DNA of 64,000 bases from Pseudomonas vanderleydeniana. Its GTDB lineage: Bacteria; Pseudomonadota; Gammaproteobacteria; Pseudomonadales; Pseudomonadaceae. A model generated the notes under the pieces. It worked only from the letters and a program-made list of their open reading frames with translations. It was not told the origin of the DNA and did not search any database. The position numbers and the translations under genes are program-made. Numbering within the stretch: position 1 is the first letter of the stretch; every line of letters starts with the position of its first letter. Shown here in pieces: positions 52,982-62,764 of this stretch. The DNA lies in the NCBI RefSeq assembly GCF_014268755.2, contig NZ_CP077093.1, forward strand, positions 5,484,501 to 5,548,500, read 5' to 3'.

Positions 52982-54016
52982 TCAAGCCTGCTCGACCTGT
53001 TCGAGCCAGATCAGCAGGCGCAGGACTTCCTCGATTTCCTGCAGCTTGATGAAGCTGTAGCGCTGGTGGGTACGGTAGATCCGCCGGGCCAGGCGGATAT
53101 CGCTGACCACCGGGACCCCGACCTCCCGGGCGTAGGCGCGTACCGCCAGGGCCCGCTGGTTGGTCTCGATCACGCTGACCAGGGGGATGAAGCTGATATC
53201 CGGCCGGAAGTAGATACCGATGGCGATGTGGGTCGGGTTGGCGACGATGAGCCGCGAACCGCGGATGTCCGAGCGGACCTGTTCGGAAAGCAGTTCAAGG
53301 TGCAGGTCGCGGCGCTTTTGCTTGATCTGCGGGTCGCCTTCCTGCTCCTTGTGTTCGCGCTTGACCGAGTGCAGGTCCATCTTCAGGTCCTTGATGTGCA
53401 GCCAGTATTCGCACAAGGCATCGAGCAGCACGATCAGCAGCGCACAGGCCATGAACCTCAGCAGCAGGCTCAGCAGCATCCGCCCCCAGGCCGGGAACAG
53501 ATCGGCCGGCTGGGCGAACAGCTGGGCGAACAGCAACTGCCGCTCCGCCTGCCAGACCGCCCACAGGGCCACGCCGAAGCTGCCCAGGTAGAGCAAGGCC
53601 TTGACGGTGTCCTTGAGCGTGCGCAGGCTGAACAGCTTCTTGAATCCGTTGATCGGGTTGAGCGCCCCGAGGTTCGGCTTCAACGCCTCGAAAGCCAGGA
53701 CGAAGCCACTCTGCAGCAGTGCCGGCAGTGCACTGCTCAACACGCACACCAGGGACAGCGGCAGGATGCACAGCAACCCCAGCTCAAGCAGTTGCGCGGT
53801 GTAGCCCCGGGTATCGTCGGCCAGGCCGGAGGCGATGATCCGCCGGTAGACCTCCATGACCTCCAGCAGCGAGACACCGAACACCAGGAACAGGATCGCG
53901 CACAGCATCATGCAGCTGACGACCAGGTCCTTGGCCTTGAAGGTCTGGCCCTTGCGCGCCGAGTCCCGCAGGCGCTTGATCGTGGGTTTTTCGGTCTTCG
54001 AGGCGCTCTCGGACAT
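52982..54016 (-). CDS. sctU: T3SS export switch protein SctU (SpaS/FlhB family)
   Basis: 344-residue membrane protein with four helices in the N-terminal half and a cytosolic autocleaving domain. The NPTH site is at 260-263 (VANPTHIAIGIYF), where self-cleavage changes substrate specificity from needle parts to translocators. The linker KREHKEQEGDPQIKQKRR is the conserved FlhB-type stalk. Start at 54016 lies two bases after the sctT stop. Confidence 0.95.
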   Translation of the reverse strand: MSESASKTEKPTIKRLRDSARKGQTFKAKDLVVSCMMLCAILFLVFGVSLLEVMEVYRRIIASGLADDTRGYTAQLLELGLLCILPLSLVCVLSSALPALLQSGFVLAFEALKPNLGALNPINGFKKLFSLRTLKDTVKALLYLGSFGVALWAVWQAERQLLFAQLFAQPADLFPAWGRMLLSLLLRFMACALLIVLLDALCEYWLHIKDLKMDLHSVKREHKEQEGDPQIKQKRRDLHLELLSEQVRSDIRGSRLIVANPTHIAIGIYFRPDISFIPLVSVIETNQRALAVRAYAREVGVPVVSDIRLARRIYRTHQRYSFIKLQEIEEVLRLLIWLEQVEQA

Positions 54017-54017
54017 G

Positions 54018-54797
54018 TCACTGCGGCCTCGGGACGGCCAGGTGCGTCTCCAGCCCGTCCAAGGACCGCCCCATGCGCAACACCTCATCCGGCAGATGGC
54101 TGCCGAAGTACAACAGCAACACCGCCAGCGCCACCAGGCTCTTGATCGTCAACGAGACGGAAAAGGCATTCATCTGCGGTGCATAGCGCGACAGCAGCCC
54201 CAGCAGCACCTCGCTGATCAGCAGGGCCGCGACCACCGGGGCACTGATGACCAGGATCTTGCCGAGCAGGCCATCGAGCAGCGTCACCAAGTGCGACAGG
54301 CTCAGCGGGCAGTCCGCCACCGGCGCGCACAGCTGGTAGCTGCGGGCCACGGTCTCGACCATCAGTTGCAGGCCACCGCCTTCGAGGTAGATCACCACGG
54401 CAAACAGCTGGAGGAAGTTCGACAGTTCCGAGGTGTCCACCCCGTTGGCCGGGTCAACCGTACTGCTGAGCATCGCCCCGCGCTGGTTGTCGATCAGGTT
54501 GCCCATGCCATGCAGCACCCAGAACGGCCAGCACAACAGGCAGCCGAGCAGAATGCCGATGCCGGCCTCACCGATCAGCAGGCCCACGAACGCCAGGCTG
54601 TCCAGCGCGGGCAAGGCGATACCCGCATTCGGCCAGAACCCCAGCGCGACCAGCACCAGCACCGCCTGTCGCGAAGCTCCGGTCAGCACTGCGCCGTTGA
54701 GAAACGGCAGCATGAAAAAGATCGGGGCCAGTCTGGCCGAGGCCAGCAGCGCGGCCGCCAGCCAGGCCTGCAGGTCGAAGAACAGCGCCACCGACAC
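54018..54797 (-). CDS. sctT: T3SS export gate protein SctT (SpaR/FliR family)
   Basis: 259-residue polytopic membrane protein of the export gate. The start is GTG at 54797 (SVALFFDLQAWLAAALL), chosen because it aligns with the Salmonella SpaR N-terminus and follows the sctS stop by seven bases. LGCLLCWPFWVLHGMGNLIDNQRGA and STVDPANGVDTSELSNF are family signatures, and RYAPQMNAFSVSL is near the C-terminus. Confidence 0.93.
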   Translation of the reverse strand: MSVALFFDLQAWLAAALLASARLAPIFFMLPFLNGAVLTGASRQAVLVLVALGFWPNAGIALPALDSLAFVGLLIGEAGIGILLGCLLCWPFWVLHGMGNLIDNQRGAMLSSTVDPANGVDTSELSNFLQLFAVVIYLEGGGLQLMVETVARSYQLCAPVADCPLSLSHLVTLLDGLLGKILVISAPVVAALLISEVLLGLLSRYAPQMNAFSVSLTIKSLVALAVLLLYFGSHLPDEVLRMGRSLDGLETHLAVPRPQ

Positions 54798-54804
54798 GAA
54801 GCGC

Positions 54805-55059
54805 TCAACCCAGCGCCAGGCGCATGATTTCCCAACTGAACGCCAGCAGCGTCTCGCCATACCAGCCCGCCAGCAGGAACAGGCAGGCCGAGACCGCCAG
54901 CAGCTTGAGGGCGAACGGCAGGGTCTGCTCCTGCAGTTGGGTGACGGTCTGGATCAGGCCGACCACCAGGCCGACCACGGTAGCGACGATGATCGGCCAG
55001 GCAACCAGCAGCAGGATCAGGTACAGGGTCTTGTTGCCGGCATAGACCAGGTCGCTCAT
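54805..55059 (-). CDS. sctS: T3SS export gate protein SctS (SpaQ/FliQ family)
   Basis: 84-residue protein with two membrane helices around [19 protein letters not shown] and [19 protein letters not shown]; the intervening [13 protein letters not shown] is strongly conserved. Start [14 protein letters not shown] follows the sctR stop by ten bases. Confidence 0.95.
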   Translation of the reverse strand: MSDLVYAGNKTLYLILLLVAWPIIVATVVGLVVGLIQTVTQLQEQTLPFALKLLAVSACLFLLAGWYGETLLAFSWEIMRLALG

Positions 55060-55069
55060 TCGCCCGCGC

Positions 55070-55729
55070 TCACACCCGCAACGCCAGGTACTGCCCGACC
55101 AGCCCGGTGGACAACAGGGCCCAACCGTCGAGTGCAACGAACAGCACCAGCTTGATCGGTACCGAGATGATCATCGGGCTCATCATCATCATGCCCAGCG
55201 CCAGCAGGATGCTGGAGATCACCAGATCGACGATGACGAAAGGCAGGTAGAGATAGAAGCCGATCTTGAACGCGCTCTTGATTTCACTCAGCGCATAGGC
55301 TGGCAGCAGGGCGAACAGCGAAGGCTCGAGGTCCTCATCGCGCAGCGACACGGTATCCGTCTCTCCCGCCTGCTGGGCCCGCTCGAAGAAAAATGCCAGC
55401 TGCGGATCGGTGTAGCGGCGCAGATAGTCCTTGTAGCTGCCCAGGCCGTTTTCGCTGAACTCGACCAGCGCCTCGACACTGTCGAAACGCACCTGCTGGT
55501 CGCGATAATAGTCATACCCCTGCTGCACCACCGGGCTCATGACGAACAGCGCCAACAGCAGCGCGATCGCATTGAGACTGATGTTCGACGGTACCTGCTG
55601 CAAGCCCAGGGCATTGCGCACGATCACGAAGACGATGGAGAACTTCAGATAGCAGGTCCCCGCCGCCACCAGGAATGGCAACAGCGAGGCGAATGCCAGC
55701 AGCGCGATCAGCGACACGTCATTATTCAT
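55070..55729 (-). CDS. sctR: T3SS export gate protein SctR (SpaP/FliP family)
   Basis: 219-residue gate protein with four hydrophobic segments. [20 protein letters not shown] and [17 protein letters not shown] are FliP/SctR signatures, and [20 protein letters not shown] follows in the C-terminal half. Start [17 protein letters not shown] overlaps sctQ by eight bases. Confidence 0.96.
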   Translation of the reverse strand: MNNDVSLIALLAFASLLPFLVAAGTCYLKFSIVFVIVRNALGLQQVPSNISLNAIALLLALFVMSPVVQQGYDYYRDQQVRFDSVEALVEFSENGLGSYKDYLRRYTDPQLAFFFERAQQAGETDTVSLRDEDLEPSLFALLPAYALSEIKSAFKIGFYLYLPFVIVDLVISSILLALGMMMMSPMIISVPIKLVLFVALDGWALLSTGLVGQYLALRV

Positions 55730-55997
55730 CGGCGTGCTCCCGGCGAATCTGCTGCAACTCCACGCCCAGGCTCTCGCCCAACTGCACCAGTTCACCGCGG
55801 GCAAGCATCCGGCCATTGGCACGAACCTCGATATGGCCCAGCACCGAAGGCGCGAGCGCCAGCACCTGACCCTCGATCAGCGCCGCCAGTTCGGCCAGGC
55901 TGATGCACTGCTCGTGGAGCACGAACTCCAGGCGCACGGGTATGCCACCCAGTGCGTCAGAGAGCTCGGTGGGTGGTGTCTGGGGGGACAGGGTCAT
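55722..55997 (-). CDS. Probable short product SctQ-S from an internal start in sctQ
   Basis: ATG codon 212 of sctQ (55997) has GAGG seven bases upstream (56008-56005), a good ribosome-binding site inside the gene. It would yield 91 residues holding just the SpoA domain. SpaO-S, Spa33-C and YscQ-C, made in the same way, are needed for the sorting platform in Salmonella, Shigella and Yersinia. Inference from sequence; not shown. Confidence 0.6.
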   Translation of the reverse strand: MTLSPQTPPTELSDALGGIPVRLEFVLHEQCISLAELAALIEGQVLALAPSVLGHIEVRANGRMLARGELVQLGESLGVELQQIRREHADE

Positions 55998-56630
55998 CTG
56001 CAGGCCTCGTTCGATAAGAGTGAATTCGCCAACCGGCTGGCCCGCGAGCTGCCAGTGCCAGGTCAACCGGCTGATTCGCAGGAGATCGCCGCTGGCGAGC
56101 GTCGGCAGCACGGCAGGTGCCAGTTGGCTGTAGCCGAGTGTTGCCCGCAGGCAATGTGGCAGGTCTCGCAACCACGGGCTGTACGCCATCGGTCGCGGCT
56201 GGCGCGACGGCTCGGGCAAACGCGACAGCCACAGGAAACCCCAGGCGGTCGCCACACGGGGTAGGGAGCGTTCCAGCCCTTGCGCGGTGCTCACCTCGAC
56301 CGTCGAGAGCCGCTCGTATGCCAGTTCGTCCAGGCCGCTCTCCAACGGACACGCCAAGGCCTGGAACAGCTCGACGATCCGCTCGAGGCTGCACGGAACC
56401 TTCAACAACACCGGCAGTGCTGGCAGCAGGCCGGCGAGCCATTCGCGGGCCTCGACCAGCCCCTGCCAGCCACCACCAGGGCCCTCAACGCAGAACGCCA
56501 GGTAGTCGGTACCAAACGCCGGCCTGTGCAGATCGGCCTGATGGCCCGCCTGCCGCCAACGCTGCACTGTCTGCCGATACGCTTGTTGCAACGGATCGAC
56601 CTGGCGCAACCTCGGCAACACGCTCGTCAT
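55722..56630 (-). CDS. sctQ: T3SS C-ring/sorting platform protein SctQ (SpaO family)
   Basis: 302-residue protein of the cytosolic sorting platform. The N-terminal two thirds are variable, and the C-terminal SpoA domain (about 225-300) is the conserved part (GGIPVRLEFVLHEQCISL, VRANGRMLARGELVQL). It overlaps both neighbours. A second, shorter product from an internal start is likely (see 55722-55997). Confidence 0.9.
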   Translation of the reverse strand: MTSVLPRLRQVDPLQQAYRQTVQRWRQAGHQADLHRPAFGTDYLAFCVEGPGGGWQGLVEAREWLAGLLPALPVLLKVPCSLERIVELFQALACPLESGLDELAYERLSTVEVSTAQGLERSLPRVATAWGFLWLSRLPEPSRQPRPMAYSPWLRDLPHCLRATLGYSQLAPAVLPTLASGDLLRISRLTWHWQLAGQPVGEFTLIERGLQMTLSPQTPPTELSDALGGIPVRLEFVLHEQCISLAELAALIEGQVLALAPSVLGHIEVRANGRMLARGELVQLGESLGVELQQIRREHADE

Positions 56631-57448
56631 GTCGAGCGCCCGCTGTCACTGGCGAGCATTTCGTCCAGCCGCCAGTGCGGCTGCCGAGCCTGGTCGAGGT
56701 GCCCCTTGAGCTGCTCGAACACCTGCCGGTCGGTCGCGCGGATCAACAGCCCGGCGGCCCCGGGGCCCTCCCGGCTGATCAGTACCTGCCCACGGGCGCG
56801 GTCGTTGTTGAACGGCACCTGGAGGAGATCGCCACTCGCCGCGGGCTCCTCGTCCGGCTCCGAGGGTTCCGGGGTCGCCTCCTCGTGCGGCTCGGGCATC
56901 GCCGCCGATTCCTCGGCCATGCCGCTGAAAAATGGCGGGGCCAACGCAGCCGCTGCCTCCAGCCTGGCCTGCACAAAGTCCAGGGTGAACTCGCCGGCCC
57001 CCCGCAAGACAGACACCTCTGGCACAGTCTCGGCCGATCCCCGGCCTTCCTCGACGACACTGGGCGCAGGCTCTTCAACAGCGGCCTGCGCCTGCATGCC
57101 CAGCCCGTCACGAAACACCGCCTCGACCCCGAGCGTGCCCCTCCCGGCAGCGGGCAGCCCCTCCCCTCCCGGCATGGCACCTTCAGGCAGCAACAGGGCC
57201 TCTGCCGCTCCCGGTGCCTGCGCGATCGCACCAAGCACCGCTGACCGACCTGCCGCGGCCATCGGTGACGCCAGTGGACGACGCTCTCCCCGCAGTGATG
57301 GCTCAAGTACCGCCAGCAACAGCGCCACACCATCAGGCAGCGACCCCTCCTCGGGAATATGCGTATTCGGCTCACCCTGCCGCCACCCTTCGATCTCTTC
57401 ACCCGGAAGGATCTCGACGACGGGCAAAACCGGCGAAATGCTGTTCAT
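56627..57448 (-). CDS. sctP: T3SS needle length regulator SctP (SpaN/InvJ family)
   Basis: 273-residue Pro/Glu/Ala-rich secreted ruler protein expected to measure needle length and trigger the SctU switch. Few motifs are conserved in this family; the C-terminal part (GPGAAGLLIRATDRQVFEQL) looks like the structured end, and the middle is low complexity. Identity is by position between the SctO-like and SctQ genes, and four-base overlaps with both. Confidence 0.8.
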   Translation of the reverse strand: MNSISPVLPVVEILPGEEIEGWRQGEPNTHIPEEGSLPDGVALLLAVLEPSLRGERRPLASPMAAAGRSAVLGAIAQAPGAAEALLLPEGAMPGGEGLPAAGRGTLGVEAVFRDGLGMQAQAAVEEPAPSVVEEGRGSAETVPEVSVLRGAGEFTLDFVQARLEAAAALAPPFFSGMAEESAAMPEPHEEATPEPSEPDEEPAASGDLLQVPFNNDRARGQVLISREGPGAAGLLIRATDRQVFEQLKGHLDQARQPHWRLDEMLASDSGRST

Positions 57449-57900
57449 CGTGTCACTCCCATGCGTTCATCGACTTCGCCTTCATCACGGCGCAAACGCT
57501 GCAATCGCAGCTCGCGACCCAGACGTTGGCGCACGGCGGTGTACTTCGACTGCTTGCGCTGCAGTCGCTCCAACTCCTGCTGTCGTTGCCGTACCTGCTG
57601 GTCCAGCTCTGCACGCTGCTCCGTCAGGGGCTGGCGCTCCAGCGCCATCTGCTGGATCTGCCGGCGAATCACCGCCTGGCGTCGCAGCATCCCCAGCAAC
57701 TGCCCGTGATCGAACACCCGGTCCTCGGCACGGTGGCTGTCGAGCAGGGCCCGCAACGACGCCTCCTGCTCATCCAGCGCCGACAACTCATGCAGCAACT
57801 GCACCCGACGCTGACGCAGGCACAGCAACGTCGTCTCCACTCTGCGCAGACGCCAGTTGCCGAAACGCAGCAGGCGCTCGATATCAGCCAAGGAGTTCAT
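57445..57900 (-). CDS. sctO: T3SS central stalk protein SctO (SpaM/InvI family)
   Basis: 151-residue highly charged coiled-coil protein ([34 protein letters not shown]) of the FliJ/YscO type that links the ATPase to the gate. The start at [15 protein letters not shown] (57900) overlaps sctN by 17 bases. It is recognised by size, charge, coiled coil and position. Confidence 0.82.
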   Translation of the reverse strand: MNSLADIERLLRFGNWRLRRVETTLLCLRQRRVQLLHELSALDEQEASLRALLDSHRAEDRVFDHGQLLGMLRRQAVIRRQIQQMALERQPLTEQRAELDQQVRQRQQELERLQRKQSKYTAVRQRLGRELRLQRLRRDEGEVDERMGVTR

Positions 57901-59173
57901 GCAGGCTCCGAAGGGTTTCGTCCGGCTGGCTCGGCTCATCGACGGCCTGGCGCAACCAGGCGTGCAGCTCATCCCGGCAGGCCATGGCCTGGTCATTGGC
58001 CGCGTCGACTCCGGGGCTGTACTCACCGAGGTCGAGAAACACCTGCAACGCTTCCAGCCGCGCCAGCACCTCGCGAGTGGCGATTGCCAGCTGTCGGGTC
58101 CGCTCATCGGTCACCTGCCGTGCCACCCGGCTGGCACTGCGCAACACGTCGATCGCCGGGAAATGGCCCTTGGCGGCCAGGCTGCGGCTCAGGTAGATAT
58201 GCCCGTCGAGAATCGAACGGATCTCCTCGGCGATGGGGTCCGGCTCGTCGTCGCTTTCCAGCAGCACTGTGTAGTACGCGGTGATGCTGCCTTGCACCGT
58301 ATGCCCGGGCCGCTCGAGCAGGCGTGGCAAGGCATCGAACACCGAGGCCGGATAACCGCGTCGCGCCGGCAGCTCGCCGGCGGCCAGGGCCAGGTCACGC
58401 CGGGCGCGGGCGTAACGGGTCAGCGAGTCGAGCAGCAGCACCACGCAATGCCCCTGGTCGCGAAAGTACTCGGCGACCGCGGTCGCCTGCAGGGCCGCGT
58501 TGCAGCGGTCCACCGAGGACAGGTCGGAGGTGGCGTAGACCACCACGCAGCGTGCCCGCTTGTGACTGTGGCGCAGGTGCTCGATGAACTCGGTGACCTC
58601 GCGCCCACGTTCGCCAATCAGGCCGATGACGAATACATCGGCCTCGGCATGGCTGATCAGCATGTTGATCAGAGAGGTCTTGCCGGAACCCGCCGCGGCG
58701 AAGATACCCATGCGCTGGCCGACCCCACAGGTCAGCAGGCCATCGATCGCACGGATACCGGTGATCAGCGGTTCGCTCACCGGGCGTCGTTGCCGGTAGC
58801 CCGGCGGGTCGGCATCCACCGGGTAATCCACGCCGGCGAATCCGGCCGCCGGGGCCAGGCGCTCGACGATGGTACCGCGGGCGTCGAGTACGCTGCCAAG
58901 CATGGCGGCGCTGCAATACAGGCGCAGCGTCGATCCGGTCGGCACGATCATCGACTCACGGGACAATCCGCGCGCCTCACCGAGCAGGCTGAGCACCACC
59001 ACCTCGGGCTTGAAGCCGATCACCTGGGCCCGGGCCAGCAGTTCGGTCGAGGCCCAGTGCCGGCGGACCTCGCAGACCTCGCCGATGGAAACCCCGCGCA
59101 GCGCCGCCTCGACCAGCGGCCCGTTCAAGCGCCGTGGATGCGCCCCACGGCGCTCGAGTCGAAGTGCGCTCAT
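57884..59173 (-). CDS. sctN: T3SS ATPase SctN (InvC/Spa47 family)
   Basis: 429-residue hexameric ATPase that unfolds and releases chaperone-bound substrates. Walker [11 protein letters not shown] (160-169), [13 protein letters not shown], and Walker [15 protein letters not shown] with Asp249 are intact. The ATG at 59173 overlaps the invB stop as ATGA, preferred to an ATG six codons upstream. The C-terminus carries the helical chaperone-docking domain. Confidence 0.97.
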   Translation of the reverse strand: MSALRLERRGAHPRRLNGPLVEAALRGVSIGEVCEVRRHWASTELLARAQVIGFKPEVVVLSLLGEARGLSRESMIVPTGSTLRLYCSAAMLGSVLDARGTIVERLAPAAGFAGVDYPVDADPPGYRQRRPVSEPLITGIRAIDGLLTCGVGQRMGIFAAAGSGKTSLINMLISHAEADVFVIGLIGERGREVTEFIEHLRHSHKRARCVVVYATSDLSSVDRCNAALQATAVAEYFRDQGHCVVLLLDSLTRYARARRDLALAAGELPARRGYPASVFDALPRLLERPGHTVQGSITAYYTVLLESDDEPDPIAEEIRSILDGHIYLSRSLAAKGHFPAIDVLRSASRVARQVTDERTRQLAIATREVLARLEALQVFLDLGEYSPGVDAANDQAMACRDELHAWLRQAVDEPSQPDETLRSLHELLG

Positions 59174-59577
59174 TGGCGAATGAGGCGGCATAGTTCCTCG
59201 GTGTCCTGCATGAACCCATCGATCGCCTCGGCAAAGGACTGGTCGCTGGCCAACGCCACCTCAGCGAGCATCAAGCGCACCTCGAACTGGCCCTCGGCCT
59301 CGAACAACTGCAATTGACCGGTACGGGCGTCGGCATTGCCCTTGAGCAGGTAACGCAGCAACGCTTCGGCACTGTAGGCCAGGACGGCAGGGGTCATCTG
59401 CTTCAGCTCGCTCCACAGCCAGACGTCGCCCTCGATGACGTCGACGCGGATGTTGGGCTGCTCCTTCATCTCCAGTTCGATCGTGCTGTGGCCGTCGAAG
59501 TGGCCCAGTTGCGCGTCGGTGCAACCGCTGTACAACAACGCACCACGCAGGCGCTCGGCGATGTCCATATTCGACAT
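59170..59577 (-). CDS. invB: T3SS effector chaperone InvB/SpaK family
   Basis: 135-residue class I chaperone of the SpaK/InvB family: mixed alpha/beta, low pI, with hydrophobic patches ([30 protein letters not shown]). In Salmonella InvB serves several effectors (SipA, SopA, SopE), so its presence implies at least one effector gene somewhere in this genome. aaggaaaa precedes the ATG, and the gene is located between sctV and sctN as in SPI-1. Confidence 0.88.
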   Translation of the reverse strand: MSNMDIAERLRGALLYSGCTDAQLGHFDGHSTIELEMKEQPNIRVDVIEGDVWLWSELKQMTPAVLAYSAEALLRYLLKGNADARTGQLQLFEAEGQFEVRLMLAEVALASDQSFAEAIDGFMQDTEELCRLIRQ

Positions 59578-59590
59578 GGGTACTTTTCCT

Positions 59591-61645
59591 TCAAAGGGTC
59601 TTGATGACAGTTACGGAAATGGTCTCGCTGATCTCGCCGAAGGACATGACGTCCAGCTCGCGAAACCGCCCTTCGACCAGCTTTTTGATGTAGCGCCGCA
59701 CATCCACCGAGCACAGCAGCACCAGGTCTTTGTGCGGCACGTGCAGGCCGTCCAGGCCCAGGCTCAGCCGATCGATCAGGTCCTCGGACTGCGCCGGCTC
59801 CAGGTTGAGGAAGCTGCCGCTGGAGGTCTGGCGGATACCGTGGCGAACCACGTCCTCGAACTCTGGTGACAACAGCAGCACGCGCAGGTCGTTGCCATGG
59901 GCGAACTTGTTGCTGATGTAGCGCCCCAGGCCACCCCGCACGTGCTCGACCAGGGCGATGCTGTCCTTCTCCCGGGACGCCCAGTGGGCCAGGGACTCGA
60001 GAATCAGCTTCATGTTGCGCACGGAGATCCGCTCGCCAACCAGGCGCTGGAGGATTTCGGCGATCTTCTGCACGGTCACGTGGCGATAGACTTCCTTGAG
60101 CAGGTCCGGATAGCGTCCCTCCATTTCGTCGAGCAGCGCCTTGGTTTCCTGCACACCGAAGAACTCGTTGATGTTGCGCGCCAGCAGGGTCACCAGGCAG
60201 CGGTAGCACTCCTCATGGGCGGCACGCAGTCGGTAGCCCAGTTCCGTCGCGGTGCCCTTGCCCTCGGCGGCGATCCAGATGCTTTCCAGGTCGTTGCTGT
60301 CGCGCCCGCGCACCAGCGGCAGGCCCATGGCGGCCAGCTCCGGCGAATAGTCGAGGACCCGCCAGTGGTCGAAATGGATATCGAACTGGTCGGCGCGCAC
60401 CTCGTTGATCAGCACCGCGACCTGATGCCCGGGCAATGCCTCGGAGGCGCGCAACTGCGGGAGCGGGATCTTCAGGCCGTAGTCGACGAAGAACTGGCTG
60501 CGAAAGCGCTCGTCGAGCCGGGCCGCACGCAACTCGGCCACCCTCGTCGAGGGCACCAGGAGGATCAGCGCGACGGTCTCGGTGGCGATTTCGTTGACGC
60601 TCTCCAACCACCCCAACTCGCCCTCGACCAGGGTTTCGTCAGCGGCCACCGGCTCGCCCTGCCGGGCTTCGCCCGCAGCAGCACGCGGCTTGCGCCAACG
60701 CAGGAACACCACCAGCGCCAGCACGGCGGCAATTACCACGAAGGTCATCAGCGGAAAGCCCGGCAAGGTTCCGACCGCCACCGCCAGCAACGCGGTGACT
60801 GCGACCACGAACGGGTTGGCGAACATCTGCGTGAGCATGTTGCGCCCCAGGTTGGCCTCGTCACCGTTGACCCGGGTGACGATGAAACCGGCACCAATGG
60901 CGATCAGCAGCGCCGGGATCTGCGCCACCAGGCCATCGCCGATGGTCAGCAGGGTATAGATCGACAGTGCCGTGCCGAAGTCCATGCCCAATTGGCCGAC
61001 ACCGATGGCGATACCACCGAGGAAGTTGACGAAGATGATGATGATCCCGGCGATCGCGTCGCCCTTGATGAACTTCATCGCGCCGTCGAAAGAGCCGTAG
61101 AGCTGGCTCTCGCGCTCCAGTACATTGCGCTTGTCGCGGGCCTGCTCGGCGTCGATGGCGCCGGCCTTGAGGTCGCCGTCGATGCTCATCTGCTTGCCCG
61201 GCATGCCGTCCAGGGAGAAACGCGCCGCCACCTCGGCGACCCGCTCCGAGCCCTTGGTAATGACGATGAACTGCACGACGGTGACGATGACGAAGATCAC
61301 AAAGCCGACCACCAGGTTCTCGCCGATCACGAATTCGCCGAACGAGGCGATGATCTCGCCAGCGTCGGCCTGCGTCAGGATCAGGCGGCTGGTGCTGATC
61401 GACAGTGCCAGGCGGAACAGCGTGGTCAGCAGCAGCAGTGCCGGGAAGGTGGAGAAACCGAGGATGCGCTCGATGTAGAACGAGCCCATGAAGATCAGCA
61501 GCGAGATGATGATGTTCAGGCCGATCAGGAAATCCACCAGGGGTGTCGGCAAGGGAATGATCAGCATCGCGATGATCATCACCATCAACGACAGGATCAG
61601 CAGCTCGGGACGGGCCGCCAGTGCACGCAGGAATCGATCGGGCAT
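59591..61645 (-). CDS. sctV: T3SS export gate protein SctV (InvA/FlhA family)
   Basis: 684-residue major export gate component. Seven or eight membrane helices occupy about 15-310 and include TTLFRLALSISTSRLIL and SRLILTQADAGEII; FIPEP-type cytosolic loop DGMPGKQMSIDGDLKAG and GDAIAGIIIIFVNF are typical. The C-terminal cytosolic domain (about 360-684) forms the nonameric ring. Length equals InvA (685). Confidence 0.98.
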   Translation of the reverse strand: MPDRFLRALAARPELLILSLMVMIIAMLIIPLPTPLVDFLIGLNIIISLLIFMGSFYIERILGFSTFPALLLLTTLFRLALSISTSRLILTQADAGEIIASFGEFVIGENLVVGFVIFVIVTVVQFIVITKGSERVAEVAARFSLDGMPGKQMSIDGDLKAGAIDAEQARDKRNVLERESQLYGSFDGAMKFIKGDAIAGIIIIFVNFLGGIAIGVGQLGMDFGTALSIYTLLTIGDGLVAQIPALLIAIGAGFIVTRVNGDEANLGRNMLTQMFANPFVVAVTALLAVAVGTLPGFPLMTFVVIAAVLALVVFLRWRKPRAAAGEARQGEPVAADETLVEGELGWLESVNEIATETVALILLVPSTRVAELRAARLDERFRSQFFVDYGLKIPLPQLRASEALPGHQVAVLINEVRADQFDIHFDHWRVLDYSPELAAMGLPLVRGRDSNDLESIWIAAEGKGTATELGYRLRAAHEECYRCLVTLLARNINEFFGVQETKALLDEMEGRYPDLLKEVYRHVTVQKIAEILQRLVGERISVRNMKLILESLAHWASREKDSIALVEHVRGGLGRYISNKFAHGNDLRVLLLSPEFEDVVRHGIRQTSSGSFLNLEPAQSEDLIDRLSLGLDGLHVPHKDLVLLCSVDVRRYIKKLVEGRFRELDVMSFGEISETISVTVIKTL

Positions 61646-61651
61646 GGCCGC

Positions 61652-62764
61652 TCAACCTGCCGATTCATCGAAAGACCGAACGCCACGCCGCCGCTCGATC
61701 TGCTCATGGGCCAGGGTCACATCGGCCAGCGCGAGGAACTGCTCCGCCAGTTGCGCCAGGGCGTCATCGTCGGCGAACAGCTCATGGGGCAGTCGCAGGC
61801 ACGCTCGCCGCAGCGTCTGCATCAATGCCGAGCGCTCGCGGTACAGGGCCAGCAACACTCGCTCGCCGAGCACCCCGGACAGCAACGGGTCGAGTTCGCC
61901 GGGATACCTGAGTACGCCGAGGAAGAACACCAGCCAGTCACCCTCCTCGTCATTGAACTGGCGCACCAGCGCATCACCCAGCAGCCCCTCGACAAACAGC
62001 GCATCGGCCGAACGCAGGCGCTTCAGGTCGGTGAGCCGGGCCAGCAGGGGACCGAACTCCTGGCGTGAACAACTGGGGTCCTGCGCGGCGATATCGGTGA
62101 GCAGCGCCGCCTCGATAAAGGCCAGCACCACGGCTCGCCGCCCGGCGCCGAACAACGCTACCCAGTCCTCGTAGCAGGCAACCGCACCGGCTTCGCTTTC
62201 CAGGTAATCCCGATAAGCCTCACGCAGCAGTCCGGCGCGCAGCTCCATCGCCCGACCGAACAGGCGGGCTTTCAGGGCGCTGTTGATGCCGGCCTTCAAT
62301 CGCCGGGGCGAGGCCTGTGCCACCACCGTTTCCAGCAACTGCTCCAGGCGCTGGAAAGTAGCGGACTGAAGCTTGCTGCGGCGCAGCAGTTCGCGCAGGA
62401 CCAGCACCAGGTCGCTGTCGTCGGGAAACAATCCACGGGCGGCCTGCAACAGCCATTCGACCGGTTTGTCCGTGGCCTTGGCCAACGCCAGCACCTGCCG
62501 GGCCTTGGGTTGCACATCCTCGTCGAGCACCGCCTCGAAACTCTCCGGCCGGTTTTCGGCCTTGAGCTCGAAATGCCGGCGCTGGCGAAAACCGGCCAGG
62601 GCCGCCGCCATGTCATCACTGTTCTGGATGAAGCGCTGCAACAGCGTCACCGGATTCGCGTCCGGGTCGTTCGACTCGGCATCGGGCTGGGCCTGGGCCT
62701 CCTGCCGGGCGGCGTCGAGGCGAGCCAGGAAGGCCCGGTTCGAAAGGGAACCGATCGATGTCAT
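61652..62764 (-). CDS. sctW: T3SS gatekeeper SctW (InvE/MxiC family)
   Basis: 370-residue helical cytosolic protein that controls the order of translocator and effector secretion. Typical regions: SLSNRAFLARLDAARQEA at the N-terminus, FIQNSDDMAAALAGF, and a Leu-rich helical body. It shares one base with the end of sctC (TGATG) and precedes sctV by six bases, the SPI-1 invG-invE-invA order. Confidence 0.9.
   Translation of the reverse strand: MTSIGSLSNRAFLARLDAARQEAQAQPDAESNDPDANPVTLLQRFIQNSDDMAAALAGFRQRRHFELKAENRPESFEAVLDEDVQPKARQVLALAKATDKPVEWLLQAARGLFPDDSDLVLVLRELLRRSKLQSATFQRLEQLLETVVAQASPRRLKAGINSALKARLFGRAMELRAGLLREAYRDYLESEAGAVACYEDWVALFGAGRRAVVLAFIEAALLTDIAAQDPSCSRQEFGPLLARLTDLKRLRSADALFVEGLLGDALVRQFNDEEGDWLVFFLGVLRYPGELDPLLSGVLGERVLLALYRERSALMQTLRRACLRLPHELFADDDALAQLAEQFLALADVTLAHEQIERRRGVRSFDESAG

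Noticed and set aside
59897..62068. 723-codon open frame antisense to sctV/sctW
   Set aside because: Composition is rich in Gln/Asp/His/Arg repeats without domains; the sense strand holds SctV and SctW with clear motifs.
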